From Haloarcula pelagica (GTDB taxonomy: Archaea > Halobacteriota > Halobacteria > Halobacteriales > Haloarculaceae), in the NCBI RefSeq assembly GCF_030127105.1, contig NZ_CP126161.1:2356001-2420000 (forward strand): a DNA stretch of 64,000 nt. Direction: 5' to 3'. Positions within the stretch are counted from its first letter, which is position 1. Every line of letters begins with the position of its first letter. A program made the translations under genes and the position numbers. Under the pieces are notes generated by a model that saw only the letters and a program-made list of their open reading frames with translations, did not search any database and was not told the DNA's origin. Below are positions 25,072 through 33,884 of this stretch, piece by piece.

Positions 25072-25482
25072 ATGACCGAGCGGCACCTGCACGCGACGGT
25101 GAGCATCCGTGGGGTCCTCCGGGCGCCCGACGGCGACGTGCTCTTGCTCCGGCGGGCCAGCAACGGCGGCTGGGAGCTCCCCGGCGGCCGGCTCAACGCT
25201 GACGACGACGACGTTCCCGCCGGGCTCCACCGCGAGATCAGCGAGGAGACCGGGCTGGACGCGACCATCTACGAGCCGGTCCACGCCGTCTCCTGGCGAA
25301 ACGAGGCGGACGAGGGGCGGTTCGCGGTCTACTACCACTGCCGGGTCACGGATCGGGCGGTCTCGGTCAGTGCCGAACACACGGCCCACGACTGGCTTCC
25401 CGTTGGGGAGGCGACCGACCGGCTCAGCGATCCGCAGGCGACCGCGGCCGAACGTGTCGCCGACGCCGCCTCGGGGGACTAG
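25072..25482 (+). CDS. Nudix hydrolase
   Basis: A 136-residue Nudix protein. The Nudix box is GGRLNADDDDVPAGLHREIS followed by EETGLD; the catalytic REISEETGL core is intact, but the first Glu of the box is replaced by Asp and the spacing is one residue longer than the consensus. It hydrolyses a nucleoside diphosphate linked to some moiety; substrate unknown. The downstream methyltransferase gene starts 5 bases after its stop, so the two are probably co-transcribed. Confidence 0.85.
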   Translation: MTERHLHATVSIRGVLRAPDGDVLLLRRASNGGWELPGGRLNADDDDVPAGLHREISEETGLDATIYEPVHAVSWRNEADEGRFAVYYHCRVTDRAVSVSAEHTAHDWLPVGEATDRLSDPQATAAERVADAASGD

Positions 25483-25487
25483 CCGGC

Positions 25488-26123
25488 GTGTCCACCGAAC
25501 CGGACGACCCCGACCACCGGCTGTTCGCGGCCATCTACGACCCGGCGACCGCGCTCGTCGAACGGACGCTCCTCCGGCCCCACCGCCGATACCTCGCCCG
25601 AGACCTCGACGGGACGGTGTTGGATCTCGGGGCCGGAACCGGTGCGACGTTCCCGTATCTGGCAGACAGCGGTCTGGTCCTCCACGCCGTCGAACCCGAC
25701 GACCACATGCGCCGGCGGGCCGCCGAACGGGCGCGCGCTCTGGGGCTCGACATCGACCTCCGATCGGCCGGCGCGACCGATCTGCCGTACGCCGACGACA
25801 CGTTCGACACGGTGATCGCGTCGATGGTGTTCTGTACGATCGGCGACCCGGAGGCGGCACTGGACGAGGCCGCACGCGTGCTCCGGCCCGGCGGGGAGTT
25901 CCGTTTCCTCGAACACGTCGCCGACGACGGCTGGCGCGAACACGTCCAGCACGCCCTGGCACCGCTGTGGCGGCGCCTCGCGGGCGGCTGTCACCTCACC
26001 CGGCGGACGGCGGCACTCTTTGCTTCCCACCCCGCGTTCGACGTGGTCGAACTCGAACGGCGGAATCTCGGTCTGACACCGGTCCGCCCGTTCGTCCGGG
26101 GGCGGCTCCGCAGGCGTGCCTGA
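25488..26123 (+). CDS. Class I SAM-dependent methyltransferase
   Basis: A 211-residue methyltransferase with SAM motif I VLDLGAGTGATFPYL, the acidic residue in VEPDDHM, motif II-like YADDTFDTVIASMVFCTI and motif III VLRPGGEFRFLEHV. The C-terminal RRTAALFASH and VELERRNLGLTPVRPFV resemble UbiE/phospholipid methyltransferase relatives. It starts with GTG right after the Nudix gene. The methyl acceptor is unknown. Confidence 0.83.
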   Translation: MSTEPDDPDHRLFAAIYDPATALVERTLLRPHRRYLARDLDGTVLDLGAGTGATFPYLADSGLVLHAVEPDDHMRRRAAERARALGLDIDLRSAGATDLPYADDTFDTVIASMVFCTIGDPEAALDEAARVLRPGGEFRFLEHVADDGWREHVQHALAPLWRRLAGGCHLTRRTAALFASHPAFDVVELERRNLGLTPVRPFVRGRLRRRA

Positions 26124-26156
26124 CCGGCGGCGCCACCGACCCGTCCTGGTCCACCG

Positions 26157-26164
26157 GGTATTTA
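26157..26164 (+). promoter_or_regulatory. TATA element for the epimerase gene
   Basis: GGTATTTATCC contains TATTTAT centred about 29 bases before the ATG at 26190. Confidence 0.55.
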
Positions 26165-26189
26165 TCCCGGCCGCGACATCCTCCGGGCA

Positions 26190-27104
26190 ATGACTGAGAC
26201 GCCAACTGGTCGGCAGGTGCTGGTCACCGGCGGCGCCGGGTTCATCGGGAGCCACATCGCCGACGCCTTCCTCCCGGAGAACGACGTTCGGATCCTCGAC
26301 GACTTCTCCTCGGGATCACGGGAGCGGTGTCCGGCCGGCGCGACCGTGATCGAAGGCGACATCCGCGACCGAGAGACGATCGAGACGGCCATGGACGGCG
26401 TCGACCTGGTCTTCCACGAGGCGGCCGTCGTCAGCGTCGCCCAGTCCGTCGAGGACCCCGAGACGAGCCACGCGACAAACGTCGACGCGACGCTCTCGAT
26501 CCTGGAGGCCGCTCGCCGCGCTGACGCCCGCGTGGTCTTTGCTTCCAGCGCGGCGATCTACGGCGCGCCCGAGTCGATCCCCATCGCCGAGGACGACCGC
26601 AAAGAGCCAAGCTCCCCGTACGGCCTGGAGAAACTCAGCGGCGACCACTACTGCCGGCTGTACCACGACCTCTACGGCCTCGAGACGGTCCCGCTGCGGT
26701 ACTTCAACGTCTACGGACCCGGTCAGACTGGCGGCGACTACGCCGGCGTCATCAACGTCTTCACCGACCAGGCCCGCGACGGCGGGCCGCTGACCGTCGA
26801 CGGCGACGGCGAGCAGTACCGCGATTTCGTCCACATCGACGACATCGTCCAGGCGAACGTGCTCGCGGCGACGACAGACGCCACCGGCCGAGCCTACAAC
26901 GTCGGCACCGGCGAGCGGACGACGATCCGCGAACTCGCCGAGGCGATCCGCGACCGGATCGACCCCGACGCCGACATCGTCCACACCGACCCCCGGCCGG
27001 GCGACATCCGTGAGAGCCGGCCCGACATCTCGCGGGCGCGCGACCAGTTGGGCTACGAGCCGACCGTCTCGCTCGGCGACGGGCTGGACGACCTGCTGGG
27101 CTAA
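26190..27104 (+). CDS. NAD-dependent sugar epimerase/dehydratase (GalE-like)
   Basis: A 304-residue extended SDR protein. The NAD motif is VTGGAGFIGSHIAD, and the catalytic pieces are ASSAAIYG and YGLEKLSGDHYC (Tyr-x3-Lys). Substrate-binding signatures PLRYFNVYGPGQ, YRDFVHIDDIVQA and DPRPGDIRESRPDI place it among UDP-glucose 4-epimerases and related nucleotide-sugar enzymes. It is leaderless with its own TATA element. It could supply sugars for N-glycosylation or polysaccharide, but no glycosyltransferase is adjacent. Confidence 0.86.
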   Translation: MTETPTGRQVLVTGGAGFIGSHIADAFLPENDVRILDDFSSGSRERCPAGATVIEGDIRDRETIETAMDGVDLVFHEAAVVSVAQSVEDPETSHATNVDATLSILEAARRADARVVFASSAAIYGAPESIPIAEDDRKEPSSPYGLEKLSGDHYCRLYHDLYGLETVPLRYFNVYGPGQTGGDYAGVINVFTDQARDGGPLTVDGDGEQYRDFVHIDDIVQANVLAATTDATGRAYNVGTGERTTIRELAEAIRDRIDPDADIVHTDPRPGDIRESRPDISRARDQLGYEPTVSLGDGLDDLLG

Positions 27105-27868
27105 CGGCGCTCGACAGGCGTCGAACAGCGCATACAGAGCGTGTTGTTGCCCGCCCAGTTGACATCGGTCGACTCGCAGGCCGGACAGCGGTGGTTGTCG
27201 TTGTTGTACTCGGTCGTCCCGCGTGGCGCCGCCAGATACCCCGATTCGACCACCCGATCGACGAGGCTCGGGAACCGCCGTCGCTTGTAGCTGGCACGGT
27301 GTGCGAGGAAGGCGCCGGCGTCGGCGGGGTCGCTCCCGTGGAGGTCCTCCCACTTGATCGCGATCTCGCCGTCGTCGAGGCTGCGCGCGACCTGTTTGAT
27401 CGGTCCCGCGGCGGCGTCGAACAGCGGCGTCGTCCCGACTGCCTGTGGGCTGTCGACCCCGTCGCCGGCCCCCTCGTAGGCCGATTCGGCGTCCCGGTAC
27501 GCGTCGGCGACGCCGCTCATGTCTCCTGCCGTCCGGAAGTCGGCGACGAACTCGTCGAGACAGGCCCGCTGGACCGGCCGGTCGAGCCCCTGCTTGAGGT
27601 CTTTCGCCACCGAGACCCCCTCGACGCCCCGACGGGTCGCTCGTGCGCCCCGGCCGGCCACCCGGTAGGCGATGGCGGCCACACAGAGAAATTGGAGTCC
27701 CGCCCCGACCCACCCCTTCTCGTCCGCGTCGAAGGGGGACTGCTCCGCCCGAGGTGTCGCGAGCCTGTGCCAGGCCGCTCGTGTGTACTCGTTGCCGGCC
27801 CGTTCGTACTCTCGCCGGGCGAGCGCACCGATCGCACGCTGGCGGTTCTCGCTGCCGTCGTCGGTCAT
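27101..27868 (-). CDS. Haloarchaeal protein with C-terminal zinc ribbon
   Basis: A 255-residue protein. The N-terminal 150 residues are helical and TPR-like (RAIGALARREYERAGNEYTR; FRTAGDMSGVADAYRDAESA). A linker and a basic helix (HRASYKRRRFPSLVDRVVES) follow, then a zinc ribbon, CPACESTD and CMRCSTP, at the end. The start MTDDGSENRQ was chosen because the upstream in-frame codons are atypical. It overlaps the end of the convergent epimerase gene by 4 bases. Function unknown; conserved in haloarchaea as far as I recall. Confidence 0.65.
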   Translation of the reverse strand: MTDDGSENRQRAIGALARREYERAGNEYTRAAWHRLATPRAEQSPFDADEKGWVGAGLQFLCVAAIAYRVAGRGARATRRGVEGVSVAKDLKQGLDRPVQRACLDEFVADFRTAGDMSGVADAYRDAESAYEGAGDGVDSPQAVGTTPLFDAAAGPIKQVARSLDDGEIAIKWEDLHGSDPADAGAFLAHRASYKRRRFPSLVDRVVESGYLAAPRGTTEYNNDNHRCPACESTDVNWAGNNTLCMRCSTPVERR

Positions 27869-27943
27869 ACCCCCAGTTGGACCGGGGACGGATAGGCACC
27901 CCGGTTGGCCAAGACTCACAGCCGTCCAGCCCGTATCCGGACC

Positions 27944-28546
27944 ATGGACCGAAACGACGTTCGAGCGGCCTGGGACGCGGTGTCCGAGACGTACGCCCGG
28001 TCGCGTGACCCGAGCGGTTCCGACGCCGCGTTACTCGACGATTTTCTGGCGGGACTCCCTGCCGACCCGGTCGTCCTCGATGTCGGGTGTGGCGACGGCG
28101 CGCGGACGCTCGCCAACCTCCCGCCCGGGAGCCTCGGCCTGGACTTCTCCCGGGCCGGCCTCGATCTGGCGGCCGAGACCGTCCCGCAGGCTCGCCTCCT
28201 CCAGGCAGATATGACTGCGATCCCGCTGGCCGCGGACACGGTGGACGGCGTCACCGCCTACCACGCGGTGTTCCACGTCCCGCGGGACCAGCAACGCGGT
28301 GTCTTCGCGGAGTTCGCCCGGGTCCTCAGACCCGGCGGTGTCCTGCTCATGACGCTGCCGGGCGGGCGCTTCGAGACGGTCCGGCGGGGCTGGATGGGCG
28401 GCGAGATGTTCTTCTCCTCGCCCGGCCGGGCGACCACGCTGGAGTGGCTCCGCGAGGCCGGGTTCGACGACCTTCGGACCACGACCGCCGACGATCCGCT
28501 CGGATCGAGTACGGAGTTCGTCTTCGCGACGCTCGCCCGGGACTGA
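27944..28546 (+). CDS. Class I SAM-dependent methyltransferase
   Basis: A 200-residue methyltransferase from MDRNDVRAAWDAVSETYARS, a beginning shared with UbiE-like small-molecule methyltransferases. Motif I is VLDVGCGDGARTLANL, followed by LGLDFSRAGLDLA, ADMTAIPLAADTVDGVTAYH and LRPGGVLLMTLPGG. The first ATG was chosen; an upstream TTG in frame adds a basic, unlikely extension. The acceptor is unknown. Confidence 0.82.
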   Translation: MDRNDVRAAWDAVSETYARSRDPSGSDAALLDDFLAGLPADPVVLDVGCGDGARTLANLPPGSLGLDFSRAGLDLAAETVPQARLLQADMTAIPLAADTVDGVTAYHAVFHVPRDQQRGVFAEFARVLRPGGVLLMTLPGGRFETVRRGWMGGEMFFSSPGRATTLEWLREAGFDDLRTTTADDPLGSSTEFVFATLARD

Positions 28547-28580
28547 CGCCGGACTGTCGTGGCGTCGTCGCTGGCGAAGG

Positions 28581-28591
28581 TTATTAAATAA
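28581..28591. promoter_or_regulatory. A/T-rich palindrome upstream of the metal ATPase
   Basis: TTATTAAATAA is a perfect 11-base palindrome (TTATT-A-AATAA). It could be an operator for a metalloregulator or simply an upstream TATA-like element; it lies about 90 bases before the ATPase start. Confidence 0.35.
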
Positions 28592-28607
28592 TCCGAGATA
28601 CTTTAGC

Positions 28608-28625
28608 AAGTAGTTGGGTCCAACG
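28608..28625. promoter_or_regulatory. Motif shared with the crtB promoter region
   Basis: AAGTAGTTGGGT (28608-28619) is identical to 12 bases of the candidate Bat UAS upstream of crtB. It continues into a dyad GTTGG-GT-CCAAC (28613-28624). It lies about 25 bases before the ATPase TATA element. Confidence 0.4.
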
Positions 28626-28642
28626 GCCCATTTTTAACAGCC

Positions 28643-28651
28643 AGTTTAATA
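28643..28651 (+). promoter_or_regulatory. TATA element for the P1B ATPase gene
   Basis: AGTTTAATA is centred about 28 bases before the ATG at 28677, supporting that start over an in-frame GTG seven codons upstream. Confidence 0.5.
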
Positions 28652-28676
28652 ATCTGTGGCGAACTACGTTCACACA

Positions 28677-31223
28677 ATGAGCCCCCCTGATTCGGACCAC
28701 GAAACATCGACCGGCACGACGATCCGGCTCTCGGTCCCCGACATGGACTGTGCCTCCTGTGCGGGGAAGGTAGCGAGCGGGCTCGACCGGGTCGACGGTG
28801 TCCTCGACTACGAGACACGGCCGACCACCGGCCGAGTAGTCGTCACTTACGACCGGGCGCGGGCGACCGAGTCCGATATCGTCGACGCTATCGAGGGCGC
28901 TGGCTACGAGGTCGTCGACAGCGACGGCGACGAAACGATCACGCTCTCGGTTCCGGAGATGGACTGTGCCTCCTGTGCCGGGAAGGTGGAGACCAGCCTC
29001 GACCGGGTCGACGGCGTCACGGGCTACGAGACCCGGCCGACGACGGGGCGCGTGATCGTCTCGTACGACGCCGGGCGCACGAGCGAGGCCACCCTCGTCG
29101 ACGCCATCGAGAGCGCTGGCTACGAGGTCGTCGACAGCGACGGCGGGGGTACCGACGATAGCGACCGTGAACAGGGGGCCACAGCCGGCGTCTGGCGCAG
29201 CACGCGGGCGAAAAAGACCGCCGTCGGCGCCGTCTTCCTCGCTGCCGGGCTGGCACTGGAGTTTCTCGTCGGCGGCGCCAACCCCGAACTCGCGACCGTC
29301 CTCGGCGAACCGCTGTTGCTCGCCGACGTGCTGTTTCTGGTCGCTGTCGCGGTCGCCGGCCAGTCGATCGTCCGGAACGGCTACTACTCCGCGAAGAGCC
29401 TGAACCTCGACATCGACTTCCTGATGAGCGTCGCGATCCTGGGCGCGCTGGCGGCCAGTCTGGCCTTCGGCGAGGCGCTGTACTTCGAGGCCGCGACGCT
29501 GGCGACGCTGTTTAGCTTCGCCGAACTCCTCGAACGCGTCTCGATGGACCGCGCCCGCGACTCGCTACAGGAACTGATGGACCTCTCGCCCGACGAGGCG
29601 ACGGTCAAGCGCGGCGAGGACACGGAGACCGTCCCCGTCGAAGCCGTCGCCGTCGGTGACGTGGTCGTCGTCAGGCCCGGCGAGAAGATCCCGATGGACG
29701 GCGACGTGGTCGACGGAAACAGCGCGGTCAATCAGGCCCCCATCACCGGCGAATCGGTACCGATCGACAAGACCACCGGCGACGAGGTGTACGCCGGGAC
29801 GATCAACGAGGGTGGATACCTCGAAGTCGAGGTCACCTCCGCCGCGAGCGACAACACCCTCTCCCGGATCGTCGAGATGATCGAGGACGCCCAGTCGAAC
29901 AAGACCGACCGCGAGCAGTTCGTCGAGCGCTTCGCCGCCTACTACACGCCTGCCGTGGTCGCGTTCGCGGTCCTCGTGACGGTCGGCGGGCCGTTCCTTC
30001 TGGGGACGACGTGGTCCGAGGCGTTCGTCAACGGCCTGACGCTGCTCGTGTTGGCCTGTCCCTGTGCCTTCGTCATCTCGACGCCCGTCTCGGTCGTGTC
30101 GGGGCTCACGAGCGCCGCGAAGAACGGCGTCCTGATCAAGGGCGGTTCCCACCTCGAAGCGATGGGTGCGGTCGACGCCGTCGCCTTCGACAAGACCGGG
30201 ACCCTCACCAAGGGCGAACTGACGGTGACCGACGTAGTGGCGCTCAACGGGAACACCGAAGCGGACGTGTTGCGGTGTGCCCGCGGGCTCGAAACCCGGA
30301 GCGAACACCCCATCAGCGAAGCGATCGTCCAGCGGGCCGAGGGGGCCGACCTCGACGAACGCGAGGTCGACGACTTCGAGAGTATCACCGGCAAAGGGGT
30401 CCGGGCCGAACTCGACGGGACGCCCCACTACGCCGGCAAGCCAGGGCTCTTCGCCGAACTCGGGTTCGACCTCTCGCACGTCCACGCGACGACCGACGGC
30501 GGCGTCGTCACCCGGACCAGCCAGCAGTTGTGCGAGCGAAACGACTGTCTCGATCTGCTCGCCGACACCGTCCCCACACTCCAGTCGGAGGGCAAGACCG
30601 TCGTGCTCGTCGGGACCGAGGACGAACTGGAAGGGGTCATCGCCGTCGCCGACGAGGTTCGGCCCGAGGCCGCGGCGGCCATCGAGCGGCTGAAAGCCCT
30701 CGGTGTCGAGCGGACGGTGATGTTGACCGGCGACAACGACCGGACCGCGGCGGCGATCGCCGAGCGGGTCGGCGTCGACGACTACCGCGCCGAACTGCTC
30801 CCCGACGAGAAGGTCGCGGCCGTCGAGGCGCTGGTCGAGGAGTTAGAGGGCGGCGCGGCGATGGTCGGCGACGGGATCAACGACGCTCCGGCGATGGCGA
30901 CGGCGACCGTCGGCGTGGCGATGGGCGCGGCCGGCACCGACACCGCACTGGAGACGGCCGACGTGGCGCTGATGGGCGACGACCTCTCGAAACTGCCCTA
31001 CCTCTACGAACTCGCGGGCAAAGCCAACGGTGTCATCCGGCAGAACATCGGCGCGAGCCTCCTCGTCAAGGCCGGCCTCGCGCTCGCGGTACCGTTCCAG
31101 CTCGTCCCCATCTGGCTCGCGGTGCTCGCCGGCGACGCCGGGATGACCGTCGGCGTCACCGGCAACGCGATGCGACTCTCCCGCGTCCGGGCGGACGGAG
31201 TCAGTCTCGACGCGAGCGACTGA
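28677..31223 (+). CDS. Heavy-metal P1B-type ATPase (probably Zn/Cd)
   Basis: An 848-residue metal pump. Two N-terminal heavy-metal-associated domains each carry DMDCASC/EMDCASC (C25/C28 and C97/C100). Eight membrane segments, the A-domain ITGES, the phosphorylated D505 in DKTGTLTKGE, the SEHPIS nucleotide-domain motif and GDGINDAPA are all present. The membrane motif is CPCAFVISTP (C461, C463); the ISTP ending and a late AVLAGDAGMT aspartate point to the Zn/Cd/Pb group, not the Cu group (CPCALGLATP). An insertion in the N-domain has two extra cysteines (QLCERNDCLD). Export from the cytosol is expected. Confidence 0.9.
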   Translation: MSPPDSDHETSTGTTIRLSVPDMDCASCAGKVASGLDRVDGVLDYETRPTTGRVVVTYDRARATESDIVDAIEGAGYEVVDSDGDETITLSVPEMDCASCAGKVETSLDRVDGVTGYETRPTTGRVIVSYDAGRTSEATLVDAIESAGYEVVDSDGGGTDDSDREQGATAGVWRSTRAKKTAVGAVFLAAGLALEFLVGGANPELATVLGEPLLLADVLFLVAVAVAGQSIVRNGYYSAKSLNLDIDFLMSVAILGALAASLAFGEALYFEAATLATLFSFAELLERVSMDRARDSLQELMDLSPDEATVKRGEDTETVPVEAVAVGDVVVVRPGEKIPMDGDVVDGNSAVNQAPITGESVPIDKTTGDEVYAGTINEGGYLEVEVTSAASDNTLSRIVEMIEDAQSNKTDREQFVERFAAYYTPAVVAFAVLVTVGGPFLLGTTWSEAFVNGLTLLVLACPCAFVISTPVSVVSGLTSAAKNGVLIKGGSHLEAMGAVDAVAFDKTGTLTKGELTVTDVVALNGNTEADVLRCARGLETRSEHPISEAIVQRAEGADLDEREVDDFESITGKGVRAELDGTPHYAGKPGLFAELGFDLSHVHATTDGGVVTRTSQQLCERNDCLDLLADTVPTLQSEGKTVVLVGTEDELEGVIAVADEVRPEAAAAIERLKALGVERTVMLTGDNDRTAAAIAERVGVDDYRAELLPDEKVAAVEALVEELEGGAAMVGDGINDAPAMATATVGVAMGAAGTDTALETADVALMGDDLSKLPYLYELAGKANGVIRQNIGASLLVKAGLALAVPFQLVPIWLAVLAGDAGMTVGVTGNAMRLSRVRADGVSLDASD

Positions 31224-31443
31224 TCCCGAGCGGGGCTACCGACCCGGCACTGCACCGACTACTCCGACGGATTCTCGACTGGTAGCTTGCCCTGGACAGA
31301 CACACCCCAGTAGACACAACACACTGCGCCCGCCGCTCTTCGAGGGCATTCCGCGCGATGGCGGATTTGATATCGTGGCATAAAGTTTATCGCCGTCCGC
31401 TGCCGGAGTCCCCTGTCGATTTCGGGTCCCGGCCAGAAACGGG
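31224..31443. other. Intergenic region between convergent genes
   Basis: No gene is supported. It holds the palindrome ATAAAGTTTAT (31380-31390), which could be a bidirectional TATA-like element, but there is no convincing coding sequence on either side of it. Confidence 0.3.
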
Positions 31444-32352
31444 CTACTCGGTGTATGCGGCCAGTTCTTCGAACTCGCCCGCGGCGATCGCGCCCGCGAG
31501 CGCGTCCGTATCGACCGACCCGACGAGTGCGGGGTACTTCCGCTTGAAGTAGTTCACGATGTTCTCGATGTCGCGGGTCAACAGTTCCCGCGCGTTCTCG
31601 TGGTCCGTCGGGACGGCCTGGGGCCAGTCGAAGACGACGACACCTTGCTCGGTGACGAAGACGTTGTACTCGCTCATATCGGCGTGGACGAACCCCGCGT
31701 CGTAGGCGGTCCCCATCTCGTCGAGGACCAGTTCCAGGACGGGCACCACCTGTGGGTCCGAGAGTTTGGTCCGGGAGAGTTCGACGCCGTCGATCTTCTC
31801 CATGACGATCGCGTGGCGGTTCGTGTCGACCGGCTGTGGGACGGACACGTCGGGATACAGCGTCTCCAGGGCTTCGTACTCCCGTTCGGCGGCCTTGCGG
31901 GCCGTGTACTGCCAGGAGACGTGTTCCCGGTCGGCGGTGTACTCGCGTTCTTTCATCACCTCCCGGAAGTTCGTGTACCCTTCGCGGTGGAACTTCAGGG
32001 CCAGTGGCTTGTACGACTGGGCCTCGTAGACATCGCTCTCCTTGCCGACCCCCAGGGGCGCGCCGACACCTTCGAGCGTCTCGCGCTGGGCGAAGGTGTG
32101 GAGCGCGAGCGCGTCGTACCCCTCGAAGGTGAGCTTGAACCCCTGGTACTGGATGGTCTTGCGCTCGACGAGGCCGCGGTCCTCACACCGATCCAGCCGG
32201 TAGTCGACCTCCTCCGCGGTCAGCCGGGAGAACTCGACGAGTTTCTCGCGGGCGACGTACTCCGAGAACCGCATCCCGTGTTCGACCCCCGACAGCAGGT
32301 TGATGTCGTCCTGCTCCAGCTCGGCGACCACCGGGGCGACGTTTTCGACCAT
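31444..32352 (-). CDS. rio2: RIO2-family serine/threonine protein kinase
   Basis: A 302-residue atypical kinase. An N-terminal winged helix (about 1-85; LLSGVEHGMRFSEYVAREKL) precedes the RIO kinase fold. The P-loop is LGVGKESDVYEA, the catalytic loop VHADMSEYNVFV and the metal loop VVFDWPQAV. Archaeal Rio2 acts in late 40S-like small-subunit maturation. The ATG at 32352 (MVENVAPVVAELE) was chosen since relatives begin MV-N---L--LE; an in-frame GTG at 32409 lies upstream of the probable transcription start. Confidence 0.88.
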   Translation of the reverse strand: MVENVAPVVAELEQDDINLLSGVEHGMRFSEYVAREKLVEFSRLTAEEVDYRLDRCEDRGLVERKTIQYQGFKLTFEGYDALALHTFAQRETLEGVGAPLGVGKESDVYEAQSYKPLALKFHREGYTNFREVMKEREYTADREHVSWQYTARKAAEREYEALETLYPDVSVPQPVDTNRHAIVMEKIDGVELSRTKLSDPQVVPVLELVLDEMGTAYDAGFVHADMSEYNVFVTEQGVVVFDWPQAVPTDHENARELLTRDIENIVNYFKRKYPALVGSVDTDALAGAIAAGEFEELAAYTE

Positions 32353-32410
32353 TACACGCTCGTACTCGCCGGACTGGTAAAAGCTCGGCGCGTCGGACGG
32401 GCCGACCACG

Positions 32411-32420
32411 ATATATCTTA
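32411..32420 (-). promoter_or_regulatory. TATA element for rio2
   Basis: TAAGATATAT on the minus strand would start transcription near 32388, about 36 bases before the ATG at 32352. A second A/T element lies at 32426-32432. Confidence 0.4.
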
Positions 32421-32532
32421 TCTCGCTATACAGAATGGTGATCGGTCGCCTGCCCGATCGGGGCCGTCGACGCTACTCGCGTCTGGTCCGACCCGGCACA
32501 AAGTGTTTTCCGACGGACCACCGAGAGACGCC

Positions 32533-33222
32533 ATGGTCCTTCCGCTGGAGATGGGGTGGCGACACCTCCTGTTCGAGAACTGGCCGGTCGACCCGGACGT
32601 GATGGACGCACATCTCCCGGCGGTGCTGGAACCGGACGTTCACGACGGCACTGCCTGGCTCTCTGCTGTCCCGTTCACGAACGTCGCCGTCAGACCGAAA
32701 GGCCTGCCGGAACCGCTCGGGATCAGGCTCCCGGAACTGAACCTCAGAACGTACGTCACCCACCGGGGTGTCCCCAGCGTCTACTTCTTCAGCCTGGACG
32801 CACAGGGGGTCGCAAGCGTCGTCGGCGCACGCCTGTTCCACCACTTGCCGTACTTCTACGCCCGAATCGGGCTGCGATGGGAGCAGGGACGTGTTCGGTT
32901 CACCAGCCGCCGGCACCACCCGGGGGCACGTCCTGCTCGCTACGAGGGGACGTACTGGCCGAGCGGTGAGCCGTTCTCCGCGCCGTCGGACCCGCTCGCG
33001 GCGTTTCTCGTCGAGCGCTATCGGTTCTACACGCAGGCACCGGACGGCTCGATCCGCTACACCGATGTCGACCACGACCCCTGGACGCTCTACCCGGCTG
33101 AGGCCGATATCGGCACGGACACGCTTCTCGCCTCGGCCGGGTTCGCACGCCCAGACGCGGACCCGGTCTACTACTACAGCCCCGGGTTGGATGTCGTCGC
33201 GTCACGGAGCAAGCGGCTCTGA
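32533..33222 (+). CDS. DUF2071 (YqjF-like) protein
   Basis: A 229-residue protein of the DUF2071/YqjF family, related in fold to acetoacetate decarboxylase. Family signatures are MGWRHLLFENWPVDPDVMDA, WLSAVPFTNVAVRPKGLPEP and ELNLRTYVTHRGVPSVYFFS. No catalytic lysine of acetoacetate decarboxylase can be assigned by eye. It stands alone and converges on the RCK gene. Function unknown. Confidence 0.82.
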   Translation: MVLPLEMGWRHLLFENWPVDPDVMDAHLPAVLEPDVHDGTAWLSAVPFTNVAVRPKGLPEPLGIRLPELNLRTYVTHRGVPSVYFFSLDAQGVASVVGARLFHHLPYFYARIGLRWEQGRVRFTSRRHHPGARPARYEGTYWPSGEPFSAPSDPLAAFLVERYRFYTQAPDGSIRYTDVDHDPWTLYPAEADIGTDTLLASAGFARPDADPVYYYSPGLDVVASRSKRL

Positions 33223-33229
33223 GACACGA

Positions 33230-33883
33230 CTACCCCCGGAGGAGGTTCATGACCTCGTCGACGACATCGGGCTCGACAGCGACGACGTACCGGCGACCGG
33301 GACGGAGTTCCGTGTCCGGCTGGGCGATTCGATCGCCGTCCTCGTCGGAGATGACGAGCGTTCCGGCCGGGAACCGGACGTTGGCGAGCTGTTTCCCCGC
33401 GGCCGGTGCGCCTTCCTCGACGAGCACTTCCATGATGTCGAGGGTCCCGGTTACGTCGGCCAGTGTCTGCACGTCGCTGCCGACGATCTCGTTGGCGGCG
33501 ACGCGCGCACCCGACCGTTCGGGGTAGACGATGGCGTCGACGAACTCCTCGTAGCCGGCTCCGTCCCCGTGGTCGATCCGCGCGACGGTTCGGGTGTCCG
33601 GCGACAGCCGGGTCGCCATCATACAGACCGCGAGGTTCACCCCGGTCAAGCCGGTCAGGCCGGCGACGACATCCGCTTTCTCCAGGCCTCCCTGGGCGAG
33701 GATCTCCGGGTTCGTCGCGTCGCCCTTGATGACCGTCGCGAGCCACTCGTCGGTCAGTGCCTCACAGACGGCAGGGTCGCGCTCGACGATCGTGATCTTG
33801 TGACCGCGGTCGTCGAGTAACTCCGCTGTCTGGAAGCCGACACGCCCACCGCCGACGATGATGACCGATATGTCCTGTGTCAT
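33230..33883 (-). CDS. TrkA/RCK-type regulatory subunit (RCK_N + RCK_C)
   Basis: A 217-residue cytosolic regulator. The N-terminal NAD(P)-binding Rossmann domain has IIVGGGRVGFQTAELL and TIVERDPAVCEAL. The C-terminal RCK_C/TrkA-C domain (about 140-217) has MEVLVEEGAPAAGKQLANVR and LRPGRRYVVAVEP. Such proteins bind NADH, ATP or c-di-AMP and gate K+ channels/transporters. Its start is one base from the stop of the upstream APC permease gene, so it probably regulates that permease. Confidence 0.85.
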   Translation of the reverse strand: MTQDISVIIVGGGRVGFQTAELLDDRGHKITIVERDPAVCEALTDEWLATVIKGDATNPEILAQGGLEKADVVAGLTGLTGVNLAVCMMATRLSPDTRTVARIDHGDGAGYEEFVDAIVYPERSGARVAANEIVGSDVQTLADVTGTLDIMEVLVEEGAPAAGKQLANVRFPAGTLVISDEDGDRIAQPDTELRPGRRYVVAVEPDVVDEVMNLLRG

Positions 33884-33884
33884 G

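Noticed and set aside
28581-28591. ArsR/SmtB operator upstream of the metal ATPase
   Set aside because: The palindrome is A/T-only and could equally be a promoter element; no ArsR/SmtB gene is nearby.
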